In this document: positions 1 to 6,259 of the stretch, one piece after another | Layout: the number at the start of each line of letters is the position of its first letter | How positions within the stretch are numbered: position 1 is the stretch's first letter | NCBI GenBank assembly: GCA_023453655.1 | Contig: JAEXTE010000296.1 | Location: 1 to 8,227 of the forward strand | Source: Pseudomonadota bacterium | Lineage (GTDB): Bacteria; Pseudomonadota; Gammaproteobacteria; Xanthomonadales; Xanthomonadaceae | Length of the DNA stretch: 8,227 nucleotides | Reading direction: 5' to 3' | The notes under the pieces: generated by a model | What the model was told of the DNA's origin: nothing | Databases searched by the model: none | What the model saw: only the letters and a program-made list of their open reading frames with translations | Position numbers and translations under genes: made by a program

Positions 1-1
1 G

Positions 2-619
2 AATTGGCTGGAGTCGATTCCCAAAGTCCGGTTGTTCCGGGAACCGAGGGGGCGTATCCGCTTCCTGTCACCGGAGGAGGCGCGGCGACTTCTCGCGGAG
101 TTGCCGCTCCACCTTCGCGACATGGCGCAATTCGCACTCGCCACGGGTCTGAGACAGCGCAACGTGTCCTACCTGATGTGGGATCAGGTGGACATGGCCC
201 GTCGTGTCGCGTGGATCCACCCAGACGAAGCCAAGGCTGGCCGAGCCATTGGCGTCCCACTCAACGAGTCCGCCGTCGAGGTTTTGCGGCGGCGGCTCGG
301 GCAGGACAACCGGCACGTCTTCACCTATGAAGGGAAGCCCGTGGCCCGTTGTTCGACGGTGGCATGGAAGAAGGCATTGGAACGCGCCGGAATCGAGCGG
401 TCGTTCCGCTGGCACGACCTGCGGCACACCTGGGCCTCATGGCATGTGCAGAGCGGCACGCCGCTACAGGAACTGATGGAGCTGGGCGGTTGGGCCAGCT
501 TCGAGATGGTCCTGCGGTACGCACACCTCGCGGCGGATCATCTCCGCGGGGCCGCGTGCCGGATCGACGGCACGTTTGCGTCACATACGAAAAACCCGCA
601 ACTAGTGCGGGCCTCGTAA
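2..619 (+). CDS. Tyrosine recombinase (phage/island integrase), C-terminal catalytic domain, 5' truncated by window edge
   Basis: Site-specific recombinase that would cut and rejoin DNA through a 3'-phosphotyrosine to integrate or excise a mobile element. The frame is open from base 2, so the TTG at 32 is not the real start; the N-terminal arm- and core-binding domains lie outside the window. Counting from that TTG, the full catalytic set is visible: Arg41 (in ATGLRQRN), Lys68 (in DEAKAG), His128-x-x-Arg131 (WHDLRHTW), Trp154 in the second-His position (GGWAS) and nucleophile Tyr163 (LRYAH, codon 518-520). Nothing in the visible part is disrupted, so the enzyme could be active. It converges on tRNA-Phe with only 14 bases between stop codon and tRNA 3' end, which fits an integrase at its own attachment site. 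Its last codons overlap the tRNA terminator. The 3' end looks less GC-rich than the rest of the window. The catalytic domain is certain; the type of element is not. Confidence 0.93.
   Translation, partial: NWLESIPKVRLFREPRGRIRFLSPEEARRLLAELPLHLRDMAQFALATGLRQRNVSYLMWDQVDMARRVAWIHPDEAKAGRAIGVPLNESAVEVLRRRLGQDNRHVFTYEGKPVARCSTVAWKKALERAGIERSFRWHDLRHTWASWHVQSGTPLQELMELGGWASFEMVLRYAHLAADHLRGAACRIDGTFASHTKNPQLVRAS
590..611 (-). terminator. Rho-independent terminator of tRNA-Phe, embedded in the integrase 3' end
   Basis: Read on the minus strand, this is a perfect 6-bp stem (CCCGCA / TGCGGG; plus-strand positions 606-611 and 595-600) with a 5-base loop, followed at once by five T residues (plus-strand A run 590-594). 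It lies 23 bases beyond the encoded CCA of the tRNA, in the right orientation to end its transcript. It lies entirely within the final integrase codons. On the plus strand no T run follows the stem, so it should act mainly in the minus direction. Confidence 0.8.
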
Positions 620-633
620 CGTCTTGAATTCAA

Positions 634-709
634 TGGTGGCCGGGGAGGGAATCGAACCCCCGACACGGGGATTTTCAATCCCCTGCTCTACCAACTGAGC
701 TACCCGGCC
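634..709 (-). tRNA. tRNA-Phe (anticodon GAA), CCA encoded
   Basis: A 76-base cloverleaf can be folded by hand on the minus strand. The 7-bp acceptor stem is GGCCGGG (703-709) with CCCGGCC (638-644), then discriminator A and a genomically encoded CCA (634-636). The D arm contains the usual GCTCAG...GTAGAGC. The anticodon stem GGGGA/TCCCC holds the loop TTGAAAA, giving anticodon GAA (complement of 674-676). The T arm carries the TTCGATT loop, with one G-U pair in its stem. The gene has its own promoter to the right and a terminator to the left, and its 3' half is the likely attachment site of the neighbouring element. Confidence 0.97.
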
Positions 710-742
710 ACGCGCTCCGGCGCTGGGCCGTGCGAGCCGCGC

Positions 743-771
743 ATGATACGGGCGGGCGCCCGTTCGGGCAA
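743..771 (-). promoter_or_regulatory. Sigma-70 promoter of tRNA-Phe
   Basis: On the minus strand, TTGCCC (766-771) and TATCAT (743-748) are separated by exactly 17 bases, each a good match to the -35 and -10 consensus. Transcription would start near 736, about 27 bases before the mature tRNA 5' end. The stretch after the -10 is very GC-rich, as expected of a stringently controlled stable-RNA promoter (known of the class; inferred here). The remaining non-coding bases up to 910 hold no gene that I can support. Confidence 0.72.
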
Positions 772-910
772 GCCGGGCCGACATCGTCCGCCACCGGTCG
801 CGTCCCGGTGCAGCCTGCAGGGAGGCCCGCGGGGTTCGCCGGGCGGGCCGCCCGGCCGCTTCCGTACCTCGTAGTATCCTCCGCTCGTCCGTGGCGAAGA
901 TGGGGTCGCG

Positions 911-1390
911 ATGAAGTCTGGATGGCGTGTGCCGGCAATGCTGCTGGCGGTGTTCCTGGTGGCCTGTTCGAGCGGCGGTACGCCGCGGCGGGTGTCCGAT
1001 CCGGCGGCGAGCCTCCAGCAGTTGACGGTCGAGGCCGACGGCCGCTGGTCGATCGAGCTGCGGCTGCAGAACTACAGCAGCGTGCCGATGCGCTTCGACG
1101 CGGTGTCGCTGGCCTTCACCGTCGAGGAACTCGAGGCCGGCACCCTGGCCGCGCAGCCGGCGCTGACCATCGGTCCCGAATCGGCTGACGTGGTCACGGT
1201 GGCCTTCGCCCCTTCGCCCGACGCGCGCCTGCTGCTGGCCGGGCGCCTGGCCGACGGCCGCGGGGTGCAGTACCGGCTGGAGGGCACGGTCAACGCCGCC
1301 CCCACCGACCGCGGCAAGGTCCGCGACTACAAGGTCAAGCGCGACAGCCGGCTGAGTCCCGTGCCCGGCCTGCCCGGCGTGCTGCGCTGA
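911..1390 (+). CDS. Small LEA14-like (LEA type 2) lipoprotein
   Basis: The 159-aa product starts with a short basic n-region and a hydrophobic stretch ending in the lipobox LVAC, with Cys19 as the lipidated residue. The next residues are Ser-Ser, which favours sorting to the outer membrane. The mature part (about residues 35-128) alternates short hydrophobic and polar strands and contains an NYSSVPMRF-type segment, the style of the LEA-2/WHy beta-sandwich found in bacterial LEA14 homologues. Such proteins are linked to desiccation and stress protection, but the role here is unknown. The tail (132-159) is basic and probably disordered. The start at 911 is chosen because it gives a proper signal peptide; a weak G-rich RBS (902-905) precedes it. 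Only 29 bases separate it from the acyl-CoA dehydrogenase gene, suggesting co-transcription. The lipoprotein assignment is firm; the LEA-2 assignment is moderate. Confidence 0.82.
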   Translation: MKSGWRVPAMLLAVFLVACSSGGTPRRVSDPAASLQQLTVEADGRWSIELRLQNYSSVPMRFDAVSLAFTVEELEAGTLAAQPALTIGPESADVVTVAFAPSPDARLLLAGRLADGRGVQYRLEGTVNAAPTDRGKVRDYKVKRDSRLSPVPGLPGVLR

Positions 1391-1419
1391 ACGCAGTCCA
1401 TTCCTTCGACGAGTAACCG

Positions 1420-3210
1420 ATGAGCAGCTATTCCGCGCCCCTGCGCGACATCCGCTTCACCCTGTTCGACCTGCTGGACGTCGAATCCAGCTTCGCCAGG
1501 CTCGGCTTCGACGAGGCCGGCCGCGACCTGGTCGACCCGATGCTCGACGAGGCCGCGCGCTTCGCCGGCACCGTGCTGGCACCGCTCAACAAGGCCGGCG
1601 ACGAACACGGCGTGCGCTACGACAAGGACAGCGGCAGCGTGACCACCGCGCCGGGCTTCGCCGAGGCCTACCGCCAGTTCACCGAAGGCGGCTGGAGCGG
1701 GCTGTCGGCGCCGGCCGAGTTCGGCGGCATGGGCCTGCCGCACGTGGTCGGCATGCCGCTGGAGGAAATGATCAACTCCGCCAACCTGGCCTGGGGCAAC
1801 TTCCCGCTGCTGTCGCATGGTGCGGCCAACGCGCTGCAGCACCACGGCGAGGACTGGCAGCGCGAAGTGTTCCTCGGGAAGCTGGTCACCGGCGAATGGA
1901 CCGGCACGATGTGCCTCACCGAGCCGCACTGCGGCACGGATCTCGGCCTGCTCAAGACCCGCGCCGAACCCGCCGCCGACGGCGCCTACTCGATCACCGG
2001 CACCAAGATCTTCATCACTGCCGGCGAGCACGACCTCACCCCGAACATCGTCCACCTGGTGCTGGCGCGACTGCCCGACGCACCGGCCGGCAGCAAGGGC
2101 ATCTCCCTGTTCGTGGTGCCGAAGTTCAAAGTCGGCCGCGACGGCGCGGTCGGCGAGCGCAACGCAGTGCGCTGTGGCGCGGTCGAACACAAGATGGGCA
2201 TCCACGGTTCGGCCACCTGCGTGATGAACTTCGACGGCGCGCAGGGCTGGCTGGTCGGCGAGCCGCATCGCGGCCTGATGGCGATGTTCACCATGATGAA
2301 CACCGCGCGCCTGGGCGTGGGCCTGCAGGGGCTGGGCCTGGCCGAGCGCGCGCTGCAGAACGCGCTGCGCTACGCGCGCGAGCGCCTGCAGTCGCGTTCG
2401 CTCTCCGGGCCGAAGTATCCCGACAGGCCGGCCGACCCGATCATCGTGCAGCCGGACGTGCGCCGCATGCTGCTCACCTGCAAGGCGCTGGTGGAAGGCG
2501 GCCGCGCGCTGGGCTACCACGCCGGCCTGCAGGTCGACCTCGCCGCGCACGCCGGCAGCGAGGAAGAGCGCAGGCAGGCCGACGACCTGCTCGGCTTCCT
2601 CACCCCGATCGTCAAGGGCTGCCTGACCGAATGGGGCGTGGAGTGCACCTACCACGCGCTGCAGTGCTTTGGCGGCCACGGCTACATCGCCGAGCACGGC
2701 ATGGAGCAGCTGGCGCGCGATGCGCGCATCACCACCCTGTACGAGGGCACCACCGGCATCCAGGCGCTCGACCTGATGGGCCGCAAGACCATGCAGCTGC
2801 AGGGCGCGGGACTGAAGGTGTTCCTGGGGATGGTGCAGGCCTTCTGCGAGCAGCAGGCCGGCAACGCGGCGCTGGCCGAGTTCGTCGGGCCGCTGGCGGA
2901 GAAGGCGAGGGAATGGCAGGGGCTGACCATGGCCATCGCCAAGCGCGCCGCGGGCGACCCGGAGGAGATCGGCGCGGCCGCGCACGACTACCTGTTCTAC
3001 TCGGGCTACATGGTGCTGGCCTACTGGTGGGCGCGCAGCGTCGCCGCGGCGGAAGCCTCGTCGCAGCCGCAGGCGTTCAGGGACGCCAAGCGCGAGACCG
3101 CGCGCTTCTACTTCGCGCGCATCCTGCCGCGCACCCTGGCGCACAAGGCGGCGATCGAGACCGGCCCGGCGCCGCTGCTGGCGCTCGACGAGGCGGCGTT
3201 CGACGCCTGA
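1420..3210 (+). CDS. Acyl-CoA dehydrogenase, FadE/DmdC-type with C-terminal extension domain
   Basis: FAD-dependent enzyme that makes the alpha-beta double bond in an acyl-CoA thioester and passes electrons to electron-transfer flavoprotein. The 596-aa length fits the long subfamily that has an extra N-terminal segment and a C-terminal Acetyl-CoA-dehydrogenase-C-like domain, typified by DmdC (3-methylmercaptopropionyl-CoA dehydrogenase, about 590 aa). Visible landmarks are GGWSGLSAPAEFGGMGLP (91-107), the flavin-binding TMCLTEPHCGTDLG segment (163-176), KMGIHGSATCVM (258-269), TMMNTARLGVG (291-301), QCFGGHGYIAE (415-425) and YEGTTGIQA (441-449). Glu442 in the last motif is the expected catalytic base. 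Residues from about 465 on form the helical C-terminal domain. It probably serves fatty-acid beta-oxidation, but family resemblance alone does not settle the substrate. It likely shares a transcript with the upstream lipoprotein gene and ends before a strong hairpin. The large reverse-strand open frame across it is a codon-bias artefact. Confidence 0.93.
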   Translation: MSSYSAPLRDIRFTLFDLLDVESSFARLGFDEAGRDLVDPMLDEAARFAGTVLAPLNKAGDEHGVRYDKDSGSVTTAPGFAEAYRQFTEGGWSGLSAPAEFGGMGLPHVVGMPLEEMINSANLAWGNFPLLSHGAANALQHHGEDWQREVFLGKLVTGEWTGTMCLTEPHCGTDLGLLKTRAEPAADGAYSITGTKIFITAGEHDLTPNIVHLVLARLPDAPAGSKGISLFVVPKFKVGRDGAVGERNAVRCGAVEHKMGIHGSATCVMNFDGAQGWLVGEPHRGLMAMFTMMNTARLGVGLQGLGLAERALQNALRYARERLQSRSLSGPKYPDRPADPIIVQPDVRRMLLTCKALVEGGRALGYHAGLQVDLAAHAGSEEERRQADDLLGFLTPIVKGCLTEWGVECTYHALQCFGGHGYIAEHGMEQLARDARITTLYEGTTGIQALDLMGRKTMQLQGAGLKVFLGMVQAFCEQQAGNAALAEFVGPLAEKAREWQGLTMAIAKRAAGDPEEIGAAAHDYLFYSGYMVLAYWWARSVAAAEASSQPQAFRDAKRETARFYFARILPRTLAHKAAIETGPAPLLALDEAAFDA

Positions 3211-3260
3211 CCGAGGTGGCGCGGCGCTCCCAGCACCGCGCGCGCCAGCGCCACGGGTCA

Positions 3261-3293
3261 ATGGAAACGGCGCCTCTGCGGCGCCGTCTCCAT
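3261..3293. terminator. Bidirectional terminator hairpin between convergent genes
   Basis: Two 14-base arms (3261-3274 and 3280-3293) around a 5-base loop pair fully when read on the minus strand, with one G-U wobble; on the plus strand the same position is an A-C mismatch. The core is the GC block ACGGCGCC/GGCGCCGT. It sits in the 109-base gap between the acyl-CoA dehydrogenase stop (3210) and the convergent phoX-like stop (3320), so it can serve both transcripts. There is no free T tract; on the minus strand the only short U run (UUU) lies within the 3' arm. Confidence 0.72.
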
Positions 3294-3319
3294 GTCCCGC
3301 AGCCGTTAGATGCGGCGCC

Positions 3320-4849
3320 CTAGAGCACGCCGCGCAGCCAGGGACCGGTGATCGCGAAGGTGATGCCCGGCGTCTGCGCGTTGACGAACAGCGTCTGCCC
3401 GTCGTGGCTCCAGCAGGCGCCGGCGAACTCGGTGGCGCGGTAATCGCCCTCGGGCACCGATTTGCCGGCGTCGGCGATCTGCGACGAGGTGAGTTCGATG
3501 TTGTTCTTGGCCAGGTAGAACGACTCGCCGTTGCGGGTCAGGCCGATCAGGCGCGCGCCCGGCCCGTAGCGGTCCGGACTGGCGCCACCGTCCTCGCACA
3601 GCACCACGCCGCCGCGCGGGCTGACGGTGATGTTGTCGGGATTGTGCGCGGCCAGCTGGTCGCCGCTGACGAACAGCGCGCGCAGGCGCTGGGTCGCCAG
3701 GTCCAGGATCCAGACCGCGCCATTGCCGGCGCCCTTGCGGCCGCTGGCGTCCACCCCCGTGCTGGTATCGACGATGAACAGCCTGCCGTTGGCGTGGAAG
3801 ATGCCTTCGCAGCGGCTCATGCGCAGCGCGCCCTCGCTCCAGGCCTGGGCGAAGGGACCGCTCAGGGTCTCGCCGGCACTGATGTCGGGGAAGCCCGGGG
3901 GCGCGGCGATCGCGTCCATGTCCGGATCCGGGATGTCCACCCATTCCAGCTCGAACGTCTGCCCGATCCGCGCCACGGTCAGGTCCGCGTTGCGCCGGCC
4001 CTTCACCCGCGCGGCCTGCAGCCTGCCGCCGTTCTCGAGCGACCCCGGGCGTCCGCGGCGGTCGTTGGGCAGGAAGCGGTAGAAGGCGGACTTGTTGCGA
4101 TCGTCCTCGGTCAGGTAGACCGCGCCGCTGCGCGGATCGATCGCCACCGCCTCGTGGCTGAAGCGCCCCAGGCCCACCAGCGGATGCCCCGTCGTGCGTG
4201 CCGCCTCCGGATGCACCTCGAAGACATAGCCATGCCGCCTGCCCGTGCTGGAGACCTCGTTGCTCTTGATCTCCTCGCAGCTGAGCCAGGTGCCCCACGG
4301 CGTCGGCCCGCCGGCGCAGTTGACCAGGGTGCCTCCCAAGCTGGCCTCGGCATGCGTCCACCTGCCGTTGGAATAGCGCAGCGTGGTGGTCCCGCCGGCG
4401 GGCCTGCCACCGCCGAATACCCCGGTGTCGTACATGCCCTGGGCCTGGATCGGTGTACCGGTGCGGCGTTCGTGGTTGCGCACCAGGACGGTTTCGTAGT
4501 CCGCGGGCAGCCTGCCCCGCGGCGGAAGCGGACGCCGCTGCGGCAGCATCACGGCCATGCCGTCGTGGCTGCCCGGACAGGGCGTGCCGTCGTCGAGGCG
4601 GTCGCCGGTCCAGGCGAAGCTGCTGTAGTGGAATCCGCGCGGCAGCAGCAGCAGTGGCAGGCCCGTGCTGCGATCGCGCACCGGGGCGAGCGCTCCATAC
4701 GGGCTGGCAATGGGCGCGAGGCGCATCCCATCGCCGCCGACGCCATGCTGTCGCGCCTGCAGGGCGCCGAGACTGCCCATCGCGCCCATGGCCATCAGCG
4801 CCGCCGAGCCCTTCAGCAACCTGCGGCGGTCCGGATCGATCGCGTTCAT
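3320..4849 (-). CDS. PhoX-family (DUF839) protein, probable Tat-exported phosphatase
   Basis: The 509-aa product begins with a twin-arginine signal: DRRRLLK at residues 7-13, then a hydrophobic Ala/Met/Gly stretch to about residue 31. It should therefore fold in the cytoplasm and be exported to the periplasm. The body matches the PhoX/DUF839 beta-propeller family: NCAGGPTPWGTWLSCEE (177-193), GRFSHEAVAIDP (228-239), LTEDDRNKSAFYRFLP (246-261), HNPDNITVSPRG (402-413) and CEDGG (418-422). Family knowledge: PhoX alkaline phosphatases use an Fe-Ca cluster in which a conserved Cys binds iron; Cys178 in the NCAGG motif looks like that residue. Several DUF839 proteins have no proven phosphatase activity, so the reaction is inferred. 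The ATG at 4849 is chosen because AGGAG lies 8 bases upstream; a longer in-frame opening on this strand reaches far into the neighbouring gene and is spurious. It is divergent from the hydrolase-LuxR gene. Confidence 0.9.
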   Translation of the reverse strand: MNAIDPDRRRLLKGSAALMAMGAMGSLGALQARQHGVGGDGMRLAPIASPYGALAPVRDRSTGLPLLLLPRGFHYSSFAWTGDRLDDGTPCPGSHDGMAVMLPQRRPLPPRGRLPADYETVLVRNHERRTGTPIQAQGMYDTGVFGGGRPAGGTTTLRYSNGRWTHAEASLGGTLVNCAGGPTPWGTWLSCEEIKSNEVSSTGRRHGYVFEVHPEAARTTGHPLVGLGRFSHEAVAIDPRSGAVYLTEDDRNKSAFYRFLPNDRRGRPGSLENGGRLQAARVKGRRNADLTVARIGQTFELEWVDIPDPDMDAIAAPPGFPDISAGETLSGPFAQAWSEGALRMSRCEGIFHANGRLFIVDTSTGVDASGRKGAGNGAVWILDLATQRLRALFVSGDQLAAHNPDNITVSPRGGVVLCEDGGASPDRYGPGARLIGLTRNGESFYLAKNNIELTSSQIADAGKSVPEGDYRATEFAGACWSHDGQTLFVNAQTPGITFAITGPWLRGVL

Positions 4850-4857
4850 CGCTTGCA

Positions 4858-4862
4858 CTCCT
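4858..4862 (-). promoter_or_regulatory. Shine-Dalgarno that fixes the phoX-like start
   Basis: Minus-strand AGGAG stands 8 bases before the ATG at 4849-4847, ideal spacing. An in-frame GTG at 4858-4856 overlaps this motif and so is an unlikely start. Confidence 0.75.
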
Positions 4863-4913
4863 GGCGTCTGCGGGGGATCGACTGACCGTAGGCGCGCCAC
4901 ATAACGCAGCGAT

Positions 4914-4954
4914 GACAGCGCCATGACGGCTGCCGGCGCTGTCGTTTCGACAGC
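4914..4954. promoter_or_regulatory. Overlapping perfect inverted repeats (GACAGC half-sites) between divergent genes
   Basis: GACAGCGCC (4914-4922) is repeated in perfect inverse as GGCGCTGTC (4935-4943) across 12 bases. The second arm also forms another perfect dyad, GCTGTCG (4938-4944) / CGACAGC (4948-4954), with a TTT centre. Three alternating copies of one hexamer thus share a middle arm, so the two hairpins cannot form together. The array lies 65-105 bases upstream of the phoX-like start. It is just beyond a possible minus-strand -10 (TTATGT, 4899-4904) that lacks a convincing -35. An operator is the likeliest role; a mutually exclusive leader-RNA pair is the alternative. Nothing else recognisable occurs in the 4863-5077 gap. 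Confidence 0.5.
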
Positions 4955-5077
4955 CACCCCGTCGCATGCGCCAGGTCGCCTCGCGCGGCAGCGCCGGGAG
5001 TACGATGCAGCCGGCGAATCGCGTCCGATGCCACCGCGCCGCCGCGTTGGACTGTCCAGCCCCGCTGCAGGCCACCG

Positions 5078-6142
5078 ATGAAGCAACGCATCCACTTCGT
5101 GCGCACCGCGGACCAGGTCACCCTGGCCTGGGCCGAAGGCGGGCGTGGCCTGCCGCTGGTCAAGGCGTCCAACTGGCACACCCACCTCGACTACGACTGG
5201 GAATGCCCGGTCTGGCGCCACTGGACGCGCTTCCTGGCCGAGCACTTCCGCTACATCCGCCACGACGAGCGCGGCTGCGGGCTGAGCGACCGCCATCTCG
5301 GCGATCTGTCGTTCGACAGCTGGGTCGGCGATCTCGAGCGCGTGGTCGACGACGCCGCGCCCGGCCGGCCCTTCGTGCTGCTCGGCATCAGCCAGGGTGC
5401 GGCGACCGCGGTGGCCTACGCGGTGCGCCACCCCGAGCGCGTCTCGCACCTGGTGCTGTATGGCGGCTACGTGGTCGGCGCGCGCCGGCGCGACGACGCC
5501 GAGGCCGCACGCCTGTACGGCGCGGTGGTCGAACTGCTGCGCGCCGGGTGGGACGCGGGCAATCCCACCTTCCGCCAGCTGTTCACCTCGCGCTTCATCC
5601 CCGACGGCGACGCCGAGCAGCTGGGCTGGTTCAACGAACTGTGCCTGAAGACCACGCGCGGCGATATCGGCGCGACCCTGATGGAAGCGCGTGCGGACAT
5701 CGACGTGCGCCACCTGCTGCCGCTTGTGCGCGTGTCGACCCTGGTGCTGCACGGGCGCCGCGACCAGATCGTGCCATTCGAGGAAGGCGTGCGCATGGCG
5801 AGCGCCATTCCCGGCGCCGAGTTCGTGCACCTGGATTCGCGCAACCACGTGCTGCTCGAGCACGAGTCGGCGTGGCGGCAGTTCATGGATGCGGTGCTCG
5901 CCTTCACCGGTCAGCCGGCCGGCCGCGCGGACGCCGCGGACGATGGCATCGCCACGCTCAGCCCGCGCGAGCGCGAACTGCTCCCGCTGCTGTGCGAAGG
6001 CATGAGCAATGCGTAGATCGGCTGGCGCCTCGGGATTTCCGAGAAGACCGTGCGCAACCACGTCACGCGCCTGTACGCCAAGCTGGGCGTGCGCAGCCGG
6101 GCCGAGGCCATCGTCTACATGCATCGCCGGGCCCCGGCCTAG
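5078..6142 (+). pseudogene. Alpha/beta-hydrolase fused to LuxR-type HTH, interrupted by an in-frame TAG
   Basis: The intact frame would encode 354 aa. Residues 1-275 are an alpha/beta-hydrolase with a complete triad: Ser105 in the elbow GISQG, Asp229 in HGRRD and His257 in SRNHV. After a short linker (about 276-292), a LuxR/GerE-type DNA-binding domain begins at 294 with LSPRERELLPLLCEGMSNA. Codon 313 is TAG (6014-6016) where this family normally has the Glu of the SNxEIA-like turn. Downstream the same frame continues perfectly as IGWRLGISEKTVRNHVTRLY and KLGVRSRAEA to a second TAG (6140-6142). A single G-to-T change of GAG explains it. The short product (5078-6016, 312 aa) keeps the hydrolase but loses the recognition helix, so it should not bind DNA. 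The clean downstream frame means a recent mutation, a sequencing error or stop readthrough. Family architecture suggests a ligand- or substrate-responsive regulator; the target is unknown, though divergent phoX is a candidate. Confidence 0.88.
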
Positions 6143-6234
6143 GACCGGGACATTCGTCCCGCCGCCCTGGCTGTCCAATGCTTCCATCGGGACAAGCTTC
6201 ATCTGGGCGGAGCGTGCGGCACGTCACACGATCA

Positions 6235-6256
6235 CGACTCCCGCCCCTCGGAGTCG
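6235..6256 (+). promoter_or_regulatory. Hairpin sequestering the mddA-like Shine-Dalgarno
   Basis: CGACTCC (6235-6241) and GGAGTCG (6250-6256) form a perfect 7-bp stem with an 8-base loop. The only good Shine-Dalgarno of the next gene, GGAG (6250-6253), lies wholly in the 3' arm, 6 bases before the ATG at 6260. Loop bases together with 6241 (CCGCCC, 6241-6246) are also complementary to GGGCGG at 6205-6210, so an alternative or pseudoknotted fold is possible. The pairing is directly visible; a regulatory role is inferred. Confidence 0.5.
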
Positions 6257-6259
6257 CCC

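Larger units (their letters stand above)
1..633. mobile_element. Right end of an integrated genetic element (island or prophage) next to tRNA-Phe
   Basis: Inferred from the arrangement: an integrase gene ends 14 bases from the 3' end of a tRNA gene, and ordinary-looking chromosomal genes follow on the other side of the tRNA. In known tRNA-targeting elements the attachment core is usually the 3' part of the tRNA, here between the anticodon loop and the encoded CCA (about 634-680). The element would extend leftwards out of the window and should end in a partial copy of the tRNA 3' end. That second copy is not in the window, so only one end is marked and its type cannot be named. Confidence 0.6.

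Noticed and set aside
838..856. Near-perfect GC palindrome (9-bp arms, 1-base centre) upstream of the lipoprotein gene
   Set aside because: Made only of G and C in a very GC-rich stretch, with no loop and no T run; too likely by chance to call an operator or terminator.
1327..3261. 644-codon open frame on the minus strand across the acyl-CoA dehydrogenase gene
   Set aside because: Its product is Arg/Gln/His/Ala/Val-rich with no motif and mirrors the codon bias of the clear plus-strand enzyme; a GC-driven shadow.
1896..3323. 475-codon plus-strand frame within the acyl-CoA dehydrogenase gene
   Set aside because: Out-of-frame shadow of Arg/Ala/Gly repeats; the catalytic motifs are all in the 1420 frame.
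3404..4885. 493-codon plus-strand open frame opposite the phoX-like gene
   Set aside because: No recognisable domain, low-complexity composition, no RBS; antisense shadow.
5048..5058. Short palindrome TGGAC-T-GTCCA just before the hydrolase-LuxR start
   Set aside because: Five-base arms are frequent by chance; no second copy supports it.
6146..6161. 6-bp hairpin (CGGGAC / GTCCCG, 4-base loop) directly after the second stop of the hydrolase-LuxR frame
   Set aside because: Position suits a terminator but there is no T run and the stem is short; left unannotated.
4850..6202. Upstream in-frame extension of the phoX-like gene on the minus strand (total 960 codons from 6202)
   Set aside because: It runs antisense to the hydrolase-LuxR gene, has a shadow composition, and would bury the twin-arginine signal internally; the ATG at 4849 has a proper Shine-Dalgarno.
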